From: a virus
IMG/VR virus record: IMGVR_UViG_3300003324_000887
Location: 1-46,221 of that record
Reading direction: 5' to 3' (one strand)
Length of the DNA: 46,221 bases
This document shows, piece by piece, positions 13,666 through 21,658 of the stretch. The notes beneath the pieces are model-generated. The model had not been told where the DNA came from and did no database searches. It saw nothing but the letters and a program-made list of their open reading frames with translations. How positions within the stretch are numbered: position 1 is the stretch's first letter; every line of letters begins with the position of its first letter. Made by a program: the position numbers and the translations under genes.

Positions 13666-15171
13666 ATGGCTGTGAACATAAAAAAAGACTTTGGTAACAC
13701 ACGCAGCCGCAAGCCCGACCTTATAACACTGGTATATGGTAAGGTGCCGCCCCAAGCCCCTGAGCTTGAAGAGGCAGTACTAGGTGCGATAATGCTGGAG
13801 AAAGATAAACTGGAAGAGGTTGTAGCTATACTTAAATCTGAAGAATATTTCTACGTAGATGCTAATCAGAAAATTTATACAGCTATACTCGATTTATATA
13901 CAGCTCAACAGCCAATAGATCTATTGCTTGTGAGCGAGGCATTGAGAAAAAATAGTGAGCTGGAATTGGTAGGAGGCGATTATTACCTCGCTAAGCTTAC
14001 CATGGGGGTTGTCAGCAGTGCACACGTAGAGGCGCATGCTTATGTGATAGCTGAAAAATATCTGCAACGCAGATTAATTCATATAGCAGGTAGTGTAGTA
14101 GGTGACGCTTACGAAGATGGTACCGATGTGTTTGAATTACTGGAGCGTACACAAAGAGAGCTTTATGAAGTGCAGATGCATTCAGCCAAACAAGAGGTAA
14201 GCCATATATCCGGCACCGTGATGGAAGTAATGCTGGATGCTGATGAAAAGCGGGAAGCCAATACAGAGTTTACAGGGGTACCTACTGGCAGTAGTGACAT
14301 GGATGCCTGTACCGGTGGGTGGCAGGAATCAGACCTTATCATCATAGCAGCACGGCCAGCTGTAGGTAAAACCGCATTTGCTTTAAACCTAGGTTATAAT
14401 GCTGCAGTAGCGAAACAACCGGTTGCTATCTTCTCGCTGGAGATGAAGAAGGCGCAAATAGTTAAGCGTATGCTGGCTATGGCATCGGGGGTTGAACATA
14501 GCAAAATAAAGTTCCCTAACAGGCAAACCCCTGAAGAAACGGTACATCTCGCTAAAACCGCTGCGGAACTAGGGCAATTGCCTATTTACATAGATGATAC
14601 AGCAGGAATCAGCATCAGTGAATTGAAATCTAAAGTGCGCAGGCTAAAACAAAAGAAAGGGATAAAGATGGTGATAATAGACTACCTGCAACTAATGACT
14701 GGTGACGGGGTGAAAAGCGATAAGCGGGAGCAGGAAATTTCTATGATATCAAGGCAACTGAAAGGGCTGGCCATGGAGCTAAGCATACCGGTAATAGCAC
14801 TTTGCCAAATAAATAGAGCTGTGGAGAGTAGAGCGGTTAGGACATACAAACTTTCAGATTTGCGGGAGAGTGGGGCCATTGAACAAGATGCTGACCTGGT
14901 AATGTTCCTGCACGTACCTAGTTCAGAGGATATGAAAGATAAGAACAATGTTAGCCTGCATACAGCCGGTGTATTCATTGAAAAGCATAGAAGTGGGGAA
15001 TGCCGGAAGATACCCTACGTTTTTGATAAGAGCATACAGAAATGGAGTGAGTTTGGCAAGCAGGGTTTCACCTTTTTCAACAGCGGACCAGCAGGAACTA
15101 ACCATGCAGATTTTCAACACACATCACAATCAAATATTAATTCCGGTAGTAGTGACGATCTACCATTTTAA
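13666..15171 (+). CDS. dnaB: Replicative DNA helicase, DnaB family
   Basis: The 501-aa protein has the DnaB N-terminal domain (APELEEAVLGAIMLEKDKLEEV, residues 31-52) and the RecA-like motor. Walker A is ARPAVGKTA (229-237), Walker B is MVIIDYLQLM (335-344), followed by REQEISMISRQLKGLA and CQINRAVE, and SGAIEQDADLVMFL near 402-415. It unwinds DNA at the fork. The C-terminus ends SGSSDDLPF, an acidic tip like that of SSB and not a normal DnaB feature. It starts one base after the initiator gene. Confidence 0.92.
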   Translation: MAVNIKKDFGNTRSRKPDLITLVYGKVPPQAPELEEAVLGAIMLEKDKLEEVVAILKSEEYFYVDANQKIYTAILDLYTAQQPIDLLLVSEALRKNSELELVGGDYYLAKLTMGVVSSAHVEAHAYVIAEKYLQRRLIHIAGSVVGDAYEDGTDVFELLERTQRELYEVQMHSAKQEVSHISGTVMEVMLDADEKREANTEFTGVPTGSSDMDACTGGWQESDLIIIAARPAVGKTAFALNLGYNAAVAKQPVAIFSLEMKKAQIVKRMLAMASGVEHSKIKFPNRQTPEETVHLAKTAAELGQLPIYIDDTAGISISELKSKVRRLKQKKGIKMVIIDYLQLMTGDGVKSDKREQEISMISRQLKGLAMELSIPVIALCQINRAVESRAVRTYKLSDLRESGAIEQDADLVMFLHVPSSEDMKDKNNVSLHTAGVFIEKHRSGECRKIPYVFDKSIQKWSEFGKQGFTFFNSGPAGTNHADFQHTSQSNINSGSSDDLPF

Positions 15172-15182
15172 TCTTAAGCAAA

Positions 15183-15614
15183 ATGCCAATACTGAATTAT
15201 ACCACAACCATCGACGCTAACAAGACAGTTCAGGAAATACAGGGCTTACTATCAAAAAAGGGTGCAAACCGTATCATGACGGATTATGATAACGAAGGCA
15301 ATGTAACGGCTGTTAGCTTCTTCATATCAGTAAATGGTATGCCTGTACGTTTTGAAATGCCTGCCAACTGGAGGGCTGTGCAAAAAGCTTTGATAAAGCA
15401 GAAAGTAGCACAGAAATACCAAACCAACGCCCATGCTATACGTGTGTGCTGGCGTATACTTAAAGACTGGATAGCAGCGCAGATGGCAATCATAGAAGCA
15501 GAGCAGGCAGACCTTGCGACCATCTTCTTACCATACGCTGTAATGAAGAATGGAACAACAGTAGCAAACAACCTGTTAGGTGAACAATCAAAACAATTTT
15601 TAATAGGCGAATAG
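15183..15614 (+). CDS. Early phage protein, unknown function
   Basis: A 143-aa protein with an N-terminal helix (VQEIQGLLSKKGANRIMTDYD), a beta hairpin (VSFFISVNGMPVRFEMP) and a long helical part with HAIRVCWRILKDWIAAQMAIIEAEQADLATIFLPY. Located between helicase and RuvC-like resolvase, so a DNA-metabolism role is possible. No named family recognised. Confidence 0.65.
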   Translation: MPILNYTTTIDANKTVQEIQGLLSKKGANRIMTDYDNEGNVTAVSFFISVNGMPVRFEMPANWRAVQKALIKQKVAQKYQTNAHAIRVCWRILKDWIAAQMAIIEAEQADLATIFLPYAVMKNGTTVANNLLGEQSKQFLIGE

Positions 15615-15616
15615 TT

Positions 15617-16045
15617 ATGTGGACTAACCAACAGTTAGATATCGCAATAGGTATAGATAGCGGAACAAATACTGGCTTTGCTATTTGGAGCAAAAAAGAA
15701 AAAAGGTTTATCGAAGTAAGCACTATGAAAATACATCGTGCCCTAGATAAAGTCAAAGATTACCACAAGCAGGGTTATACAATTCTTGTAATTGTTGAAG
15801 ATGCCCGTAAGGCAGTATTTGGTAGAAGTGAAGATTATCACAAAGCGCAAGGTGCTGGGAGTGTGAAACGTGATGCTAGTATATGGGAAGACTTTCTTAA
15901 AGACCACAACATAAAGCACATTATGCAGCGGCCAATGAAGGCGAAAACCAAGATTGATGCTGTGAAATTCAGAACCATAACTAAATACACTGGCCTAACA
16001 TCTGAGCACAGCAGAGATGCAGCAATGCTAGTATATGGTTTATAA
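15617..16045 (+). CDS. RuvC-like Holliday junction resolvase
   Basis: The 142-aa protein has the RNase H-fold signature of RuvC: IGIDSGTNTGFAIW with Asp14, VIVEDA with Glu61, and SEHSRDAAMLVYGL with His131 and Asp134. These residues bind the metals that cut four-way junctions. In phages the enzyme resolves recombination and replication intermediates before packaging. It starts 2 bp after the previous gene. Confidence 0.82.
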   Translation: MWTNQQLDIAIGIDSGTNTGFAIWSKKEKRFIEVSTMKIHRALDKVKDYHKQGYTILVIVEDARKAVFGRSEDYHKAQGAGSVKRDASIWEDFLKDHNIKHIMQRPMKAKTKIDAVKFRTITKYTGLTSEHSRDAAMLVYGL

Positions 16046-16072
16046 AGTAAAACCAAGAATTGAATTTTTTAT

Positions 16073-16082
16073 AAAGGAGGTG
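16073..16082 (+). promoter_or_regulatory. Strong Shine-Dalgarno sequence
   Basis: AAAGGAGGTG lies 2 bases before the ATG at 16085 and is nearly fully complementary to the 16S rRNA 3' end. Most genes in this window lack such a site, so this start is exceptional. A second AGGAGG lies at 19091-19096, 6 bases before the ATG at 19103. Confidence 0.7.
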
Positions 16083-16084
16083 AA

Positions 16085-16261
16085 ATGAAGAAACAGCCTG
16101 AGTGGACAATGCCTGATACCAATAAGCTGATTGCAAATTACTATACCGCAACATGGAAACAATTATGTGCCATGTTTCCTGACCGGACAAAACTAGCAAT
16201 CTACAACCACGCCTTAAGGCAAGGCCTATATGGTAAAAACAAGTTTAAATATATCGAGTAA
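16085..16261 (+). CDS. 58-aa homeodomain-like small protein
   Basis: The product (MKKQPEWTMPDTNKLIANYY...) has conserved aromatic residues and the segment WKQLCAMFPDRTKLAIYNHALRQGLYG. This resembles the trihelical SANT/homeodomain-like repeats found in small phage DNA-binding proteins. A near-consensus Shine-Dalgarno precedes it and its stop overlaps the next start (TAATG). Confidence 0.6.
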   Translation: MKKQPEWTMPDTNKLIANYYTATWKQLCAMFPDRTKLAIYNHALRQGLYGKNKFKYIE

Positions 16262-16629
16262 TGAAATCGCAACAACTAAAAGAGATCTTCTTAACCAATA
16301 TACTGGCATGTACGCTGGTAATGGAAGGTATAGAAGCATTGCAAGGTACGCAGGTATACAGGCGAGAGCTGAAGAATGCTGCAAAGAGTTTCTTACGCCA
16401 ACTTGAGACATACAGCTCAGGCCCGTTATCTGATATATGGGGCAATGATGACAAAGGCATGTACACTATCATGGAATATCAGAAAGAGCTACTAAAAAAG
16501 ATAGCACTGCTGAAACTTGAGGATGCCGGAGTTATTGCGGCAATGCTGGATAAGTATGCTGAAAACCCTGAAGGTGTATTGAAGCAATTAGAGATACAAC
16601 TGGTAGATAGTGAAGGAGCAGCAATATAG
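16261..16629 (+). CDS. Early helical protein, unknown function
   Basis: A 122-aa all-helical protein (MKSQQLKEIFLTNILACTLVMEGIEAL...). The segment ELKNAAKSFLRQLETY and the regular heptads suggest an oligomeric helical bundle. It overlaps the preceding gene by one base and abuts the next. No family recognised. Confidence 0.65.
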   Translation: MKSQQLKEIFLTNILACTLVMEGIEALQGTQVYRRELKNAAKSFLRQLETYSSGPLSDIWGNDDKGMYTIMEYQKELLKKIALLKLEDAGVIAAMLDKYAENPEGVLKQLEIQLVDSEGAAI

Positions 16630-17019
16630 ATGAACGGTAATGAAACATATCGACATGAAAAGTTTAAGATGCCCGGGCTGGATAAGTATTGGTGTTACCC
16701 CGATGGCAAGGTATGGCATATAAAAGCTGAATACTTTATGCAGGTACAGGCGGATGGGTATTACCACACTTATGACGATTGCTATGACCTTTCACCTATT
16801 GCACCCAAAGAGATAATTACCTATCACCAACACCTTATGGATATGTTTAGCAGGATGACAGCAGATGAAACAGAGGTGGTGATATACCGGCCATACCGAG
16901 CTACCATGCATGCGATAGTAGATAGTGAAGGTAAAGAGGTAATGATACTGAATAATTATTTACGGGAGATAGCCATATCAGAAGGCATACCCGAGCATTA
17001 TAAAATCGTGAAATACTGA
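16630..17019 (+). CDS. Early protein, unknown function
   Basis: A 129-aa protein, rich in Tyr and His in its first half (YWCYPDGKVWHIKAEYF), with a helical C-terminus. The stop overlaps the next start (TGATG). No domain recognised. Confidence 0.65.
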   Translation: MNGNETYRHEKFKMPGLDKYWCYPDGKVWHIKAEYFMQVQADGYYHTYDDCYDLSPIAPKEIITYHQHLMDMFSRMTADETEVVIYRPYRATMHAIVDSEGKEVMILNNYLREIAISEGIPEHYKIVKY

Positions 17020-17654
17020 TGAAAATATTAATAAATGTTATTGGCCATTTGATGATGATGGCAAATAGGGAAGGAGTAAAAACCTATTGGTACGAACTAA
17101 AAAGCAGGTTATGTAGCAAGTATGGTGTAAATGATGGCTACGATTTGCAGCATCTGGCAGGTAAGCATTGTTATAGTTGTGATGGCACAGGAGTATATCG
17201 TAGGTACGTAAGTCCTGAGTTATGTTGGAATTGTTATCACGGATGGTACAAAAGGCCTTGCTATGTATTACTTGAGCGCATACGGGTTGGTACTTATGTG
17301 TTCCATAAGCCAATAAGAAGGGAGTACAGCCTAAAAGCCTACGAAGAAACAGAAGTACCAATGACGGTCACCATTGAAGGGTATATAAACCATAGCAGGC
17401 ATAAGTATGGAGAGTATGCCTTACTGATACTGCTGTTGTTGTTCGACCGTAAAAACCTAAATACTTACTTCCGTTACAACGGTATAGGCTGGCGATTAAA
17501 ATGGTGGCTACCCCGCAACTGGCTATATAATGCCATCCACATATATCGTAAAGGCTTCGATGCTTATCCCCTTCAGAAGTTAAAGCAAAATACGAAGCGG
17601 CTATCTATTCCTAAACACAGTAACATTCCCGACACAGACGATTTACCATTTTAA
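17019..17654 (+). CDS. Zinc-knuckle protein with SSB-like C-terminal tail
   Basis: The 211-aa protein has a DnaJ-type Cys pair set: CYSCDGTG (C51, C54) and CWNCYHGW (C69, C72), which should bind one zinc. The rest is basic and aromatic (WRLKWWLPRNWLYNAIHIYRKG), which suits nucleic-acid contact. It ends DTDDLPF, the acidic hydrophobic tip used by SSB to recruit RecO, RecQ, PriA and primase. No OB fold is visible, so it is not an SSB itself. A replication or recombination accessory role is inferred. Confidence 0.6.
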   Translation: MKILINVIGHLMMMANREGVKTYWYELKSRLCSKYGVNDGYDLQHLAGKHCYSCDGTGVYRRYVSPELCWNCYHGWYKRPCYVLLERIRVGTYVFHKPIRREYSLKAYEETEVPMTVTIEGYINHSRHKYGEYALLILLLLFDRKNLNTYFRYNGIGWRLKWWLPRNWLYNAIHIYRKGFDAYPLQKLKQNTKRLSIPKHSNIPDTDDLPF

Positions 17655-17669
17655 TAAATACTAAAAATT

Positions 17670-18107
17670 ATGAATCTACAAGAATTCAACTTAGACAACA
17701 GCCAAGGCGTAAAGCCTACGCAAAATTTAGTGAACCTGCATGAAACAGGCAGGATATCGTTTAGCAAACAACTGATGAGAGAGCTAAACATTACTAGGGG
17801 TACAAAGCTTTCCTTCTTCCAGGATAAGGATAAACCTACTGAATGGTACATAGCAATAAACACTCCTAACGGTATACCTGTAATAACCAGAGAATCCGGT
17901 AAAGAAACAGGCAGAGGAAATTTCCAGTGTAAGGCTATAGTCGAAACTTTCTTTTTATCGCTTAAGTACACAAGTAAAAGTGTGAGCCTTATTGTAAGTA
18001 ATGAGCCTGAAGAGAAAGATGGTGTGAAATACTACCAACTAATGACTGGCCATTTAGCTAAAAAGATAAAGGCTGAGCAGGAAGCTTATCAATTCAATAA
18101 TCACTAA
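17670..18107 (+). CDS. Early protein, unknown function
   Basis: A 145-aa protein with GRISFSKQLMRELNITRGTKLSFFQD (about residues 27-52). This resembles the swapped-hairpin pattern of AbrB-like transition regulators (I-x-I-P-x-x-x-R-x-x-L-x-I-x-x-G-x-x-L). It is only a local resemblance; the rest is beta-rich and unassigned. Confidence 0.55.
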   Translation: MNLQEFNLDNSQGVKPTQNLVNLHETGRISFSKQLMRELNITRGTKLSFFQDKDKPTEWYIAINTPNGIPVITRESGKETGRGNFQCKAIVETFFLSLKYTSKSVSLIVSNEPEEKDGVKYYQLMTGHLAKKIKAEQEAYQFNNH

Positions 18108-18117
18108 AAGTAGCCAT

Positions 18118-19110
18118 ATGTCAAAGATTGAATGGACCATGCAGACCTGGAACCCTGTTGTAGGGTGCGATAAGGTAAGCGAAGGCTGCAAGAACTGCTA
18201 TGCCATTACTATGGCACACCGGCTGATGCATATGCCTGCCAGTAAAGACAAGTATGCTGGCACCGTAGAGAAAACAGCCGGCGGCAAGTTGAACTGGACT
18301 GGCAAGGTAAACCTTGACCATTCAGCATTACAGAAGCCGTTGAATACCAAGAAGCCCACAACCTTCTTCGTCAATAGCATGAGCGATCTGTTTCATGAGG
18401 ATGTGCCTTTTGAGTTCATAATGGAGGTTTTCTTCATCATGCAGAAATGTCCACAGCATACATTTCAGATACTTACAAAGCGACCTAAACGCATGGTTGA
18501 GTGGTTTACAGAATGGACGCCTAATCCTTTCGGTGTACCGTATGAGCCACTAAAAAATGTTTGGATCGGTGTATCGGTTGAAAATCAGAAAACTGCTGAT
18601 GAGAGGATACCACTTTTGCAAAATGTTCCCGCAGCAGTTCGTTTTCTTTCCTGCGAACCACTACTTGGGCCCGTTGATATTATGAAAGCTGTTGGTTGCT
18701 ATCTATCGCCAAGCCGCTTTTCATGGAACATCAACAGGGAAATACATTGGGTTATAGCCGGTGGCGAAAGCGGGCATGGTGCAAGGCCATCCCATCCCGA
18801 CTGGTTCCGACAGCTAAGAGATCAATGCAAAGCAGCAAACGTTCCTTTCTTCTTCAAGCAATGGGGGGAATGGTGTGATATCACCCATGCTGTACAATGC
18901 ATACCAGAGGACCGGTCGCTAGCATCATTCAGATTCAAAGAATGCTTTATTTGGAAGGATGGGCAAGTAACGAATGAAGCTAACTACCGTGACATAGATA
19001 ACGACCTATGTACAACAACTTTTAAAATGGGCAAGCATGCTACAGGCCGCTTACTGGATGGTGTAACCCATGACGAAATGCCGAAAATACAGGAGGCTAC
19101 CAATGGATAA
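18118..19110 (+). CDS. DUF5131 (phage Gp37/Gp68) family protein
   Basis: The 330-aa protein has the family hallmark TWNPVVGCDKVSEGCKNCYA with Cys17, Cys24 and Cys27, then FVNSMSDLFHEDVPFEFI, FQILTKRPKRM, NVWIGVSVENQKTADERI, CEPLLGPVD, WVIAGGESG and FFFKQWGEW. DUF5131 proteins have a radical-SAM-like barrel and a three-Cys cluster site. They are common in phages, but the substrate is unresolved; nucleic-acid modification is a plausible role. The full family length is present. Confidence 0.85.
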   Translation: MSKIEWTMQTWNPVVGCDKVSEGCKNCYAITMAHRLMHMPASKDKYAGTVEKTAGGKLNWTGKVNLDHSALQKPLNTKKPTTFFVNSMSDLFHEDVPFEFIMEVFFIMQKCPQHTFQILTKRPKRMVEWFTEWTPNPFGVPYEPLKNVWIGVSVENQKTADERIPLLQNVPAAVRFLSCEPLLGPVDIMKAVGCYLSPSRFSWNINREIHWVIAGGESGHGARPSHPDWFRQLRDQCKAANVPFFFKQWGEWCDITHAVQCIPEDRSLASFRFKECFIWKDGQVTNEANYRDIDNDLCTTTFKMGKHATGRLLDGVTHDEMPKIQEATNG

Positions 19111-19348
19111 CATCCAACTCTACAGCATTCATGTACAATGCACTTCATGTGAGGACATTTTGCTGAAAAGCGAACCGATACCCAAAGAGGAACTTAAAGA
19201 AAGCATTGCCACGGTAAGAAGGCTGGCACCGATCAATCTTGACCCTTGCAAGAAACCTGAATGCAGAGGAGCATATCCCGACCTCAACACTAGCTACAAA
19301 GTACTGGTGTATGACCTGAACCTGAATAGTTATGTGGAACCAAAATAA
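19103..19348 (+). CDS. Small Cys-containing protein, unknown function
   Basis: The 81-aa product starts MDNIQLYSIHVQCTSCED at an ATG with AGGAGG 6 bases upstream. The frame is open to 19070, but this start is better supported. Two Cys pairs (CTSC and CKKPEC) suggest a small zinc-binding protein. It overlaps the DUF5131 gene by 8 bases and may be linked to its function. Confidence 0.6.
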   Translation: MDNIQLYSIHVQCTSCEDILLKSEPIPKEELKESIATVRRLAPINLDPCKKPECRGAYPDLNTSYKVLVYDLNLNSYVEPK

Positions 19349-19357
19349 AATAGAGAC

Positions 19358-19714
19358 TTGCACTACCCCAGCCCATATATCGCACCTGGCTTACCACGGC
19401 ACAGTACGTTTGACCGTATGCACGCCGTTGTTAATGCCGTGTGTCAGGAATACGGGATAGAGAAAGAGCATTTCTTTAAAGATGGCAGAGCGACTAAAAG
19501 GGCTATTAGTATTCCCAAGCAGGAAGCGTATTATATCATTAAGCTGTATGTAAAAGCGAAAAGCCCTGAAATAGCGAAGTTCTTTAAGATGAATCCATCA
19601 ACGATAAGGCACGGTTGGAGGCTAGTAGCTTTTGAGGTGGATAATAACAGCGAAACAGCAGATAGAATAAAACGGATAAGGCAAAATATAAGCCTATCCA
19701 GCATCAATAAATAA
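19358..19714 (+). CDS. DnaA domain IV-like HTH protein
   Basis: A 118-aa basic protein. The C-terminal half, SPEIAKFFKMNPSTIRHGWRLV, resembles the DNA-binding HTH of DnaA domain IV (IAxYFgRdHSTVxHA). The upstream segment (VVNAVCQEYGIEKEHFF) matches the helix that precedes it there. The start is a TTG at 19358; an ATG at 19418 is an alternative. It may act at the phage or host origin, or as a regulator. Confidence 0.55.
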   Translation: MHYPSPYIAPGLPRHSTFDRMHAVVNAVCQEYGIEKEHFFKDGRATKRAISIPKQEAYYIIKLYVKAKSPEIAKFFKMNPSTIRHGWRLVAFEVDNNSETADRIKRIRQNISLSSINK

Positions 19715-19743
19715 CAAGGGCAACACCCCGCAAAACCAATAGT

Positions 19744-19962
19744 ATGAAAGAAGTGCTTAACAGAGAGTTATTTGCGATGGCAATTACAGATACAAAAGAT
19801 TACAGGAGCTTGTCCTTATCGGATATTGTTAAACAAACAGGGCTATCTAAAGCAACTATATCAAGGTGCTGCAATGGTACGTTCCTTCCTGATGTTGAAA
19901 CATATGCAACTATGTGTAAGTGGCTTAATGTGCCGCTACAACACTTCTTCACTAAACATTAA
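19744..19962 (+). CDS. Small XRE-family HTH regulator
   Basis: The 72-aa protein is essentially one HTH domain: LSDIVKQTGLSKATISRCCNGTFLPDVETYATMCKWLNVPLQHFF (about residues 25-69), a Cro/CI-type fold. It lies near the end of the early operon, so it may control the early-to-late switch. No dimerisation or protease domain is present. Confidence 0.75.
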   Translation: MKEVLNRELFAMAITDTKDYRSLSLSDIVKQTGLSKATISRCCNGTFLPDVETYATMCKWLNVPLQHFFTKH

Positions 19963-19971
19963 AAAAATAAT

Positions 19972-20181
19972 ATGAAAAGAATAAAAAATCAGTTCCTGAT
20001 AGGAACAAAGTATGGTGTCAACTTGGTAGTCGAAACCTTTGAAGGTGAGTATTATCAACAAATACATTCCACATTATGCCATGATGGCGGTGGCGCAGCA
20101 ACATGGGTAAAACTTGCCCTTGATGAAATAGACCAACCACAATTCTTAAACCCACTAACCCCGCAAACCGATAAAGGATGA
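19972..20181 (+). CDS. Small protein, unknown function
   Basis: A 69-aa product with an N-terminal beta hairpin (NQFLIGTKYGVNLVVETFEGEYY) and a Gly-rich turn (HDGGGAA). It overlaps the next gene by 4 bases. No family recognised. Confidence 0.55.
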   Translation: MKRIKNQFLIGTKYGVNLVVETFEGEYYQQIHSTLCHDGGGAATWVKLALDEIDQPQFLNPLTPQTDKG

Positions 20182-20372
20182 AAAACACAAGCAAAGAAAT
20201 TAAGAAAGAACTAAAAGAAATCATTAGCGGTTTATCTAAACAGCATGATGAACTTATGACTTACCAAATTGCTTTTGACGTTCCTACAGAGGTTCGTTAT
20301 GAAGCTAACAAAGCCGTGTGCAGTTTGGATAAGACTATCAAAGGGCTTAGAGACGTAATGAACAATCTTTAA
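20178..20372 (+). CDS. Small coiled-coil protein, unknown function
   Basis: A 64-aa, nearly all-helical protein (KEIKKELKEIISGLSKQHDELM). The start overlaps the previous stop as ATGA. No family recognised. Confidence 0.55.
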   Translation: MKNTSKEIKKELKEIISGLSKQHDELMTYQIAFDVPTEVRYEANKAVCSLDKTIKGLRDVMNNL

Positions 20373-20392
20373 CCCAAACCGATAAATAGGAT

Positions 20393-20560
20393 ATGAAATA
20401 CAGAATAGTGCCCGATAATTATTTGGGCTACGAAGTACAGGTAAAAAAATGGTATTGGCCGTTTTGGCATATGCCATTTATAAATACTAATGTTTCTATA
20501 AGACAAGCAACAGTGTTAATTGAGGTACTAAAAGCAACAAAACAAAATAAAGTGGTATGA
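20393..20560 (+). CDS. 55-aa small protein, unknown function
   Basis: A short frame (MKYRIVPDNYLGYEVQVKKWYWPFWHMPF...) that fits tightly between its neighbours: 20 bases after the previous stop and 1 base before the next ATG. The Trp/Phe-rich middle followed by an amphipathic helix looks coding. It resembles short phage proteins that begin with a beta hairpin around KKWWWPFW. Confidence 0.55.
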   Translation: MKYRIVPDNYLGYEVQVKKWYWPFWHMPFINTNVSIRQATVLIEVLKATKQNKVV

Positions 20561-20561
20561 C

Positions 20562-20807
20562 ATGCCGCACGCTCGTATATTCATCAACCACCCGAAGGTG
20601 GGCACTATACTAGTACGCAAGACACGACCGGGTTATAAAAACTATCGGCATCAACAGCTTTGGGACTATATTCATAAGTTAAAAAGCGCTGGAGCAATAC
20701 CGTATGGGTTTACAGAGTGTAAATTTTGCGGTACAATGCTACTTAACCCTCATTCTATCCTGATGCACATGGGAAATGGGTGTGAAAAGAAAAAACCTAA
20801 CGTATAA
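20562..20807 (+). CDS. Small zinc-finger-like protein
   Basis: An 81-aa basic protein. The C-terminal part has CKFCGTMLLNPHSILMHMGNGC, a C-x2-C ... H-x3-H/C arrangement suited to one zinc ion. Basic residues dominate the first half (LVRKTRPGYKNYRHQQLW). Likely nucleic-acid binding; partner unknown. Confidence 0.55.
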   Translation: MPHARIFINHPKVGTILVRKTRPGYKNYRHQQLWDYIHKLKSAGAIPYGFTECKFCGTMLLNPHSILMHMGNGCEKKKPNV

Positions 20808-20820
20808 TTACAAAATTTCT

Positions 20821-21285
20821 ATGAAAGGTCACGGCTTCTACCTAGCCGAAAACAGATGCGACATTTACTTTCGGGTGGTGTCGCTTCTTACATTTGGGAA
20901 AATACCTATCAATATGAGATATTTCGGCTTCAGTGATGAGTACAATATGGAGGATCAGCAGCAGAAGGATATCAAAGCTTCGCTGCAAAGTGGTAAATTT
21001 ATAGTTATGAACTATGAGGATGCCAAACAAGTGATAAGGAAGTTCGTATATGCCAAATTCAAGAACTCCATAGCGTATGGGCATAAAGAGGATTACGGCG
21101 AAAAGTATAGCGCAGAAAAAAAGGAACTCCAGGCCGTAATGCCGGGCATAACATCAGATCAGTTGCAAGCTTTCCTGGATGCCATGTATGAGGAAGGGAA
21201 AATCCGGAAGGATAACGGGGTAACCATTTACTTTACAGTGCAGTATGTTTTCAGCACTCCCCCTAAAGGATACTTTGGCAGTTAG
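20821..21285 (+). CDS. Last early-operon gene, unknown function
   Basis: The 154-aa product starts MKGHGFYLAENRCDIYF at 20821. A longer frame from 20776 would overlap the previous gene by 32 bases and is less likely. The C-terminal half is helical (SDQLQAFLDAMYEEGKIRKDNG) and winged-helix-like. It converges with the minus-strand gene and overlaps it by 4 bases. No family recognised. Confidence 0.6.
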   Translation: MKGHGFYLAENRCDIYFRVVSLLTFGKIPINMRYFGFSDEYNMEDQQQKDIKASLQSGKFIVMNYEDAKQVIRKFVYAKFKNSIAYGHKEDYGEKYSAEKKELQAVMPGITSDQLQAFLDAMYEEGKIRKDNGVTIYFTVQYVFSTPPKGYFGS

Positions 21286-21542
21286 CAATCACAATCGCTG
21301 GTTATTTCGACTATATCATTGTCGGTTAAGAATGTAAGAACTTGAGCCTTAATATTAACCTCTTCAGGAGTATTTGCATCAAAATTTACAACTGGAACCA
21401 CATCCATACCCATAATCCGCCCATACTTTTTTAATAGCGTTTCATCAAGCATAGTAATATTAACACTTACGCGATTCTCTGCTTTTACTAATTCATATTT
21501 AACCTTACCGGGTTTCCCATCTTCATGTACTGTAATAATCAT
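21282..21542 (-). CDS. Minus-strand small protein at the early/late boundary
   Basis: An 86-aa beta-rich protein (MIITVHEDGKPGKVKYELVKAENRVSVNITMLDE...) ending TSDCDC. It is the only minus-strand gene between 5774 and 37708 and is divergent from the cargo region. Upstream lie a TGATAATCA palindrome and a 14-bp palindrome, so it may have its own regulation and be made in the lysogen. No family recognised. Confidence 0.55.
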   Translation of the reverse strand: MIITVHEDGKPGKVKYELVKAENRVSVNITMLDETLLKKYGRIMGMDVVPVVNFDANTPEEVNIKAQVLTFLTDNDIVEITSDCDC

Positions 21543-21571
21543 AGCAATCGATTTACCATAAAATTACCCAA

Positions 21572-21584
21572 AAGTGATAATCAA
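21572..21584. promoter_or_regulatory. AAGTGATAATCAA operator-like motif
   Basis: This 13-mer contains the palindrome TGATAATCA, about 30 bp upstream of the minus-strand gene start. The same 13-mer with one changed base occurs at 38071-38083, upstream of the other minus-strand gene pair. A shared operator is possible. Confidence 0.4.
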
Positions 21585-21621
21585 TTATAGTCACATTCTG
21601 CCCATGTGCATAATATGTGGG

Positions 21622-21635
21622 TAGATACGTATCTA
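21622..21635. promoter_or_regulatory. 14-bp palindrome in the divergent intergenic region
   Basis: TAGATACGTATCTA is a perfect palindrome 24 bp before the ATG at 21659 and 80 bp before the minus-strand start at 21542. Likely a transcription-factor site. Confidence 0.45.
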
Positions 21636-21658
21636 ATTTTACGTAAAACGGAACTAAA

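Noticed and set aside
15617-16045. RuvC-like protein as a transposon- or CRISPR-type RuvC nuclease
   Set aside because: At 142 aa with only the minimal RNase H core and a place in the replication operon, a Holliday junction resolvase is the simple reading.
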